Below, one piece after another: positions 59,948 to 64,000 of a stretch of DNA of 64,000 bases. A model generated the notes under the pieces. That model was given only the letters and a program-made list of their open reading frames with translations. It did no database searches and had not been told where the DNA came from. A program made the position numbers and the translations under genes. Source of the DNA: Anaerolineae bacterium (GTDB lineage Bacteria; Chloroflexota; Anaerolineae; Aggregatilineales; J027); NCBI GenBank assembly GCA_021463865.1, contig JAJTXY010000007.1, forward strand, positions 62,001 to 126,000. The letters are read 5' to 3'. The first letter of the stretch is position 1. The number at the start of each line of letters is the position of its first letter.

Positions 59948-61336
59948 CTATTTTTGCTGCTGTCCAGCCCGTCGAACAATGGCAGACGCACGCCGCACGA
60001 TCATTTTATCCAGTGCAGCATATTCTGGCTCATATTCATCCGCCAATTTTTCCAATTCGGGTAATGCAGCTTCGACCCGCCGATAAAATTCCTCGGGTTT
60101 GACCCGTTCCCAAATTGGCTCGAACAGACGAAATACCTCATAGTAAATCGGGAATTTGATCCATGCCCAAGAGATACCCAAGTGGCAACCACGCGCCCCA
60201 TTTGAGGAGACGCTGAAATTCGGCGTATCGTGTGGATGGTGAATCGAATCGGCATAGTTATAGGCTTCGGCGGCGGTCACGGTACCATTATTATTCGTGT
60301 CGGGGTCGCTGACCAAAGCATTGCCATAGGGGTCAGCCCCGGCCATCGCTGCAATCCAGTCTCGAGCAAAGGGATCAAAATGTGCTCCACCAATCGAGGT
60401 TTGGGTTGCAATGGCGGCGGATGCCACACTCGTATAACTAGCGGGGCTGTTATTGATAATCGGCTGATTGAATCCGCCTGCAAAACATTGCTCCATCATG
60501 ACGACAAGGCAACGGAATCTGGGCAGTTCGGCTAATTTGGCCGCAAAATCACTTGCCAGATAGTCGGCTCCATAACAACATAACACCGATTCCGAACCGC
60601 TCGTCGTGCCGTGATTATTGGTGTGAATCAGCAAGCTATCATTTGCCTTTAGGCGTTTTTTGAGATCATCCAACGCATTGTTGAGTTCAGTTTTACTGCC
60701 TGCCGCATTGACGGGCATCTGATAGGCCGTGTTGTCGCCGGGCCATGTCGTCGCGGGTTGTGGGTTGCCGCTATAGTTGAGGGTGCCATCGTAATTCAGC
60801 ACATAGATGTTTGCGGCTGGGACACCATAGACGCCGCGTAAGGTGCGGTACAAAAATTCGAGGTCATTGGTGTGCCGATTGTTGGAATCGCCTGAAAACA
60901 AGATGGCATAACGATTGCCCCATCGGATGGGCCAGCGCAATTCAAGGCGGGGTTTCACCGGATAGTAAGCAAGTTCTGCATACTTGATGGGTTGATGAAA
61001 TGCGGTATAGGTGCGGGGAGTCTCTTTTGCATCCATATAGGGCGGAAAAAGGGCATCCACTGTGCGATACAACTCACCCGATTCCGCATCATGGAGCAGA
61101 TAGCGACAGGGGTGCGCCCAATTTGCGAGTGGCATATCATCGGCAAAAACCATCACGGTATCCCGGTCTAGCTTAATTTGCTGTTGGCGGGCTTTGATAG
61201 ATGTGTTACGGGGCAACACATCCCGCTGGAGATAGAAATTAGTGGTATGAACCTCGGAATAGTTGCTTTGGCGCAGCACGGTCTCCTGCACTTTGCGGAA
61301 AAAAGTGCTGGGTTTGGTAGAGGGTTGGTCTGGCAT
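59948..61336 (-). CDS. Legumain/caspase-like (clan CD, C13-type) cysteine peptidase with EF-hand-like loop
   Basis: The 462-residue protein has an N-terminal domain (about 20-120) shared with the small downstream gene. A clan CD peptidase domain follows (about 145-400): YAILFSGDSNNRHTNDLEFLYRTL begins the fold, then His242 in TNNHGTTSG and Cys284 in MMEQCFAGGF. The 42-residue His-Cys spacing matches C13 legumains more than caspases. Residues 346-357 (DTNNNGTVTAAE) match an EF-hand calcium loop, which hints at calcium control. The C-terminus (about 405-462) is helical. No signal peptide, so it is cytoplasmic. AAGGAGG precedes the ATG. Role in regulated proteolysis or cell death is inferred. 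Confidence 0.82.
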   Translation of the reverse strand: MPDQPSTKPSTFFRKVQETVLRQSNYSEVHTTNFYLQRDVLPRNTSIKARQQQIKLDRDTVMVFADDMPLANWAHPCRYLLHDAESGELYRTVDALFPPYMDAKETPRTYTAFHQPIKYAELAYYPVKPRLELRWPIRWGNRYAILFSGDSNNRHTNDLEFLYRTLRGVYGVPAANIYVLNYDGTLNYSGNPQPATTWPGDNTAYQMPVNAAGSKTELNNALDDLKKRLKANDSLLIHTNNHGTTSGSESVLCCYGADYLASDFAAKLAELPRFRCLVVMMEQCFAGGFNQPIINNSPASYTSVASAAIATQTSIGGAHFDPFARDWIAAMAGADPYGNALVSDPDTNNNGTVTAAEAYNYADSIHHPHDTPNFSVSSNGARGCHLGISWAWIKFPIYYEVFRLFEPIWERVKPEEFYRRVEAALPELEKLADEYEPEYAALDKMIVRRASAIVRRAGQQQK

Positions 61337-61720
61337 ATGTGCCTCCTTATAGAGTCATTGCGTGTCTCTATCTCTATATAAAGGGTGTCAACAGGTTGTT
61401 TATCACGTCCCCTAAGCGTTAATCGGGCCACGCTCACGAAAAGCGGCGACAGGGAGAGTCCTTATGTGAAATGAATGCGTGTTGATCAGACTGTGGGTAA
61501 GTTGCTAGGTAGCGAAAATCCACCAGCTAATACTCCGAGTGTAGTATGCAAAAGGCGTGCTGCCGCCCTATAATTATCTTAAGCCTGATCCTCATCGGTG
61601 TTTAAGTGTGTCAGATGAGTGGCGGATTTTGCTTGTTGACACAAGACGATGATTCTACTGTTCTCCCAGCGGTTTTCTCAGCACGGCAATGATATGAAAT
61701 TAACGAAAATTGATATTAAG
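61337..61720. other. Gap between peptidase and cydA
   Basis: No gene is visible. It must hold the peptidase promoter at its left end; a TTGACA at about 61635 has no convincing -10 partner. The AT-rich right end leads into the cydA regulatory region. Confidence 0.4.
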
Positions 61721-61754
61721 TGATATATTTTGTGATATTTATCATAATATATCA
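61721..61754. promoter_or_regulatory. Nested palindromes upstream of cydA (CRP/FNR-like)
   Basis: Outer arms TGATATATT/AATATATCA (nine bases each) enclose TGTGA-N6-TCATA (61731-61746), close to the CRP-type consensus. TTGAT half-sites lie just upstream at about 61710. A redox or cyclic-nucleotide regulator would fit a cytochrome bd operon. Confidence 0.5.
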
Positions 61755-61825
61755 TGCCTTCTTTACTTTGATTGTCCAAGATGCGAAGTAAGAATAGGCA
61801 GAATTTCATATTAAGGAGGAGTTGA

Positions 61826-63253
61826 ATGGATGTTTTAGACCTTTCAAGACTACAATTTACAGTCACCACAATTTACCACTTCTTTTTTGTCCCCCTCTCG
61901 CTCGGACTCACGGTTCTGGTCGCCATTATGCACACGGCTTATGCCCGTACTGGCAAAGAAGAATATAAGCGGATGACGAAGTTTTGGGGGAAACTGCTCG
62001 TCATCAATTTTGCGATGGGGGTCGTAACCGGGATTGTCATGGAGTTTCAGTTCGGTATGAACTGGTCGGAATATGCCCGTTTTATGGGGGATATTTTTGG
62101 CGCTCCATTGGCGATTGAAGCATTAATGGCTTTCTTTTTGGAATCCACCTTTTTAGGTGTTTGGATTTTTGGGTGGAATAAACTACCCAAAGGGCTGCAC
62201 GCGCTTTCGATTTGGATGGTCGCGCTCGGCACGAACATATCGGCACTCTGGATTTTGATCGCCAACTCTTTTATGCAGCAACCCGTCGGTTACAAGCTCG
62301 TGCAATATACGCTGCCCAATGGTGAGGTGGCGAACCGGGTCGAAATGAAAGATTTCCTTGCCATCGTCACCAATCCCAACATTTTTGTACAGTACCCGCA
62401 TGTGCTTTCGGGGGGGATGGTCACCGCCGCGTTTTTTGTGATGGGCATTAGCGCCTACCATCTACTCCGCAAGAATGAAAATACGACTATTTTTAAGCGT
62501 TCGTTTCAAATGGCAAGCATCTATGGGGCTGTCGGCATTTTTATTGTGTTGGTCGGTGGACACGACCAAGCCCAGCACATGGTTGAAGCGCAGCCAATGA
62601 AAATGGCCGCCGCCGAGGCCTTGTGGGATAACGAAGACCCAGCCTCGATGTCCTTGTTTACCATCGGCGATGAGAAAAACCGTGAAGACGTGTTTGCCAT
62701 TCGCCTCCCCAGTCTGTTGAGCATTCTTGCCTATAACGACTCTACCGCCGAAGTCAAAGGGATTAATGACCTACAAGCTGAATATGAAGAAAAATATGGT
62801 GAGGGCGATTATGTGCCACCTGTGGGAGTCTCCTATTGGAGTTTTCGTATCATGGTCGGCGCAGGGTTCTTGATGTTAGGCATCTTGATTTTTGCCTTGT
62901 ATCTCAATTTTGAAGGCCAAGTCGAGCGCTACCGCCGTTTCCTCAAGTTCCTGCTGCCTGCGATGGCACTGCCTTACCTTGCCAATGCGTCTGGTTGGAT
63001 ACTCGCCGAGGTAGGCCGCCAGCCTTGGATTGTGTTTGGTCTACAAAAGACCGCCGATGCCGTTTCACCCAACATTTCGACAGGAACGGTATGGTTCTCG
63101 CTGATCGTCTTTACGCTCATTTACGGGGCGTTGGCGGCAGTGGATATTTATTTGCTGCGGAAATATGCCACCCAAGATGCGGGTGACGAGATTATCCCCA
63201 TGCCCAAAGAAACCCTGACCCCTGTCCAACAGGGTGCATTTTCTGGGGACTAA
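61826..63253 (+). CDS. cydA: Cytochrome bd ubiquinol oxidase subunit I
   Basis: The 475-residue membrane subunit binds hemes b and d and oxidises quinol while reducing oxygen. The heme ligand His is in TIYHFFFVPLSLG (residue 18), a second is in QYPHVLSGGM (about residue 193), and the quinol-site block GHDQAQHMVEAQPMKMAAAEALW keeps the Lys and Glu of the Q-loop. The length is short of E. coli CydA, so it is the short-Q-loop type. AAGGAGGAG gives a strong ribosome binding site. cydB follows 15 bases later. Confidence 0.96.
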   Translation: MDVLDLSRLQFTVTTIYHFFFVPLSLGLTVLVAIMHTAYARTGKEEYKRMTKFWGKLLVINFAMGVVTGIVMEFQFGMNWSEYARFMGDIFGAPLAIEALMAFFLESTFLGVWIFGWNKLPKGLHALSIWMVALGTNISALWILIANSFMQQPVGYKLVQYTLPNGEVANRVEMKDFLAIVTNPNIFVQYPHVLSGGMVTAAFFVMGISAYHLLRKNENTTIFKRSFQMASIYGAVGIFIVLVGGHDQAQHMVEAQPMKMAAAEALWDNEDPASMSLFTIGDEKNREDVFAIRLPSLLSILAYNDSTAEVKGINDLQAEYEEKYGEGDYVPPVGVSYWSFRIMVGAGFLMLGILIFALYLNFEGQVERYRRFLKFLLPAMALPYLANASGWILAEVGRQPWIVFGLQKTADAVSPNISTGTVWFSLIVFTLIYGALAAVDIYLLRKYATQDAGDEIIPMPKETLTPVQQGAFSGD

Positions 63254-63268
63254 AGGGAGGAAAAAACA

Positions 63269-64000
63269 ATGGATATTGATCTAAATACAATCTGGTTTAC
63301 CTTGATCGCGGTGCTGTTCAGCGGATTCTTTCTACTAGAAGGCTTCGACTATGGCGTGGGTATCCTCCTGCCGTTTTTGGCAAAGCATGATGCTGAACGG
63401 CGGATGATGATTAACACCATTGGCCCATTCTGGGATGGCAATGAGGTGTGGATGATTACGGCTGGGGGGGCGATGTTTGCTGCTTTCCCGAACTGGTATG
63501 CGACCATGTTCAGCGGTTTCTATCTTGCTTTGACCCTCATGCTCTCGGCCCTGATTTTGCGCGGGGTGGCCTTTGAATTTCGCAGCAAGGATAAATATCC
63601 CCAATGGCGGCGATTCTGGGACGGGGCAATCTTCTTTGGCAGTGCGGTACCCGCGTTATTATGGGGGGTTGCGGTTGCCAATATCGTCAAAGGTGTGCCG
63701 ATTAATGGGCGCATGGCCTATACAGGTGACTTTTTTGACCTCTTGAATGTCTATACACTGTTGGGTGGTCTGGTCACATTTTTCATGTTCTTGCTGCACG
63801 GTGCGATTTTCCTCAACCTCAAAACAGATGGGGTTATTCGGGAGCGTGCCCACGAAACGGCAAAGCGGGTGTGGGTTCCAACCACCGCAGTCGTGGTCGC
63901 TTTTGTGGCTCTCAGCTATAGCCAGACCGACATCTTTGAGCAACTGGGCGTGAATCCGGGGATTACGGCTCTCGGTGCCGGGGTAGCCCTCGTCGCGGCG
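63269..64000 (+). CDS. cydB: Cytochrome bd oxidase subunit II, 5' part (cut by window edge)
   Basis: An open frame of 244 codons from ATG 63269 (after AAGGGAGGA) continues off the right edge. It begins MDIDLNTIWFTLIAVLFSGFFLLEGFDYGVG and contains GPFWDGNEVWMITAGGAMFAAFP, GVAFEFR, FWDGAIFFGSAVPALLWG and FFMFLLHGAIFLNLKT. All of these are CydB signatures. Same operon as cydA. Confidence 0.95.
   Translation, partial: MDIDLNTIWFTLIAVLFSGFFLLEGFDYGVGILLPFLAKHDAERRMMINTIGPFWDGNEVWMITAGGAMFAAFPNWYATMFSGFYLALTLMLSALILRGVAFEFRSKDKYPQWRRFWDGAIFFGSAVPALLWGVAVANIVKGVPINGRMAYTGDFFDLLNVYTLLGGLVTFFMFLLHGAIFLNLKTDGVIRERAHETAKRVWVPTTAVVVAFVALSYSQTDIFEQLGVNPGITALGAGVALVAA

Noticed and set aside
1-64000. CRISPR arrays, tRNA and rRNA genes
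   Set aside because: No regularly spaced direct repeats, no cloverleaf-like segment and no rRNA signature were seen on reading the window.

Overview
The window looks like a chromosomal segment of a Chloroflexota bacterium, most likely Anaerolineae-related. This is inferred from gene content, not from a marker gene: repeated ECF sigma factor/membrane regulator pairs, secreted proteins with long Pro/Thr/Asn-rich linkers, DUF5666 and SH3 repeats, an LPATG-type C-terminal tail, and many short intergenic palindromic repeats. No rRNA, tRNA or CRISPR array was seen. Both ends cut through genes: an unknown gene at the left and cydB at the right.

Layout. 1-7.3 kb: two ECF sigma operons, one with a very large anti-sigma factor carrying two FAS1 domains and an esterase, plus a secreted six-repeat DUF5666 protein. 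7.3-10.5 kb: small membrane proteins, a DUF4260 protein with a clear promoter/operator, and an FGGY sugar kinase operon. 10.6-16.3 kb: a three-gene overlapping run of cell-surface subtilase, AAA ATPase and DUF4276 (TOPRIM-like) protein. 16.3-24.5 kb: beta-propeller lipoprotein, adenylate/guanylate cyclase, SH3 protein, small stress membrane protein and a third ECF sigma module. 24.7-34.6 kb: TPR protein, MFS transporter, WYL and PadR regulators, DinB protein, a fluoride riboswitch in front of a CLC-F-type exporter, an Hsp70 homologue and a HEAT-repeat protein. 35-42 kb: MerR-controlled thioredoxin, GDP-mannose 4,6-dehydratase, SDR, HisKA-only protein, patatin and PH-like proteins. 42-51.8 kb: methyltransferase, large hybrid-sensing histidine kinase, CBS-type ClC channel, DUF1003 protein with a long structured leader, pectin-acetylesterase-family hydrolase and a second SH3 protein. 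52-61.3 kb: EamA transporter, a gene broken by a MITE, LysM lipoprotein, SDR/TetR pair with three operators, an orphan tyrosine recombinase, and a legumain/caspase-like peptidase followed by a small protein that shares its N-terminal domain. 61.8-64 kb: cytochrome bd oxidase (cydAB) behind a palindrome-rich promoter region.

Themes. Much of the region concerns the cell envelope and sensing: three sigma/anti-sigma modules, a dCache-PAS-GAF kinase, a cyclase, secreted SH3, LysM, FAS1 and DUF5666 proteins. Several regulators sit next to recognisable operators (MerR/trxA, TetR/SDR, PadR/Hsp70). At least three families of short inverted-repeat elements are scattered between genes. One copy has been split by another, and one has broken the 3' end of a gene. 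The most notable observations are the fluoride riboswitch/CLC-F pair, the peptidase with a paralogous small partner, the anti-sigma/FAS1/esterase fusion and the subtilase-ATPase-DUF4276 run.
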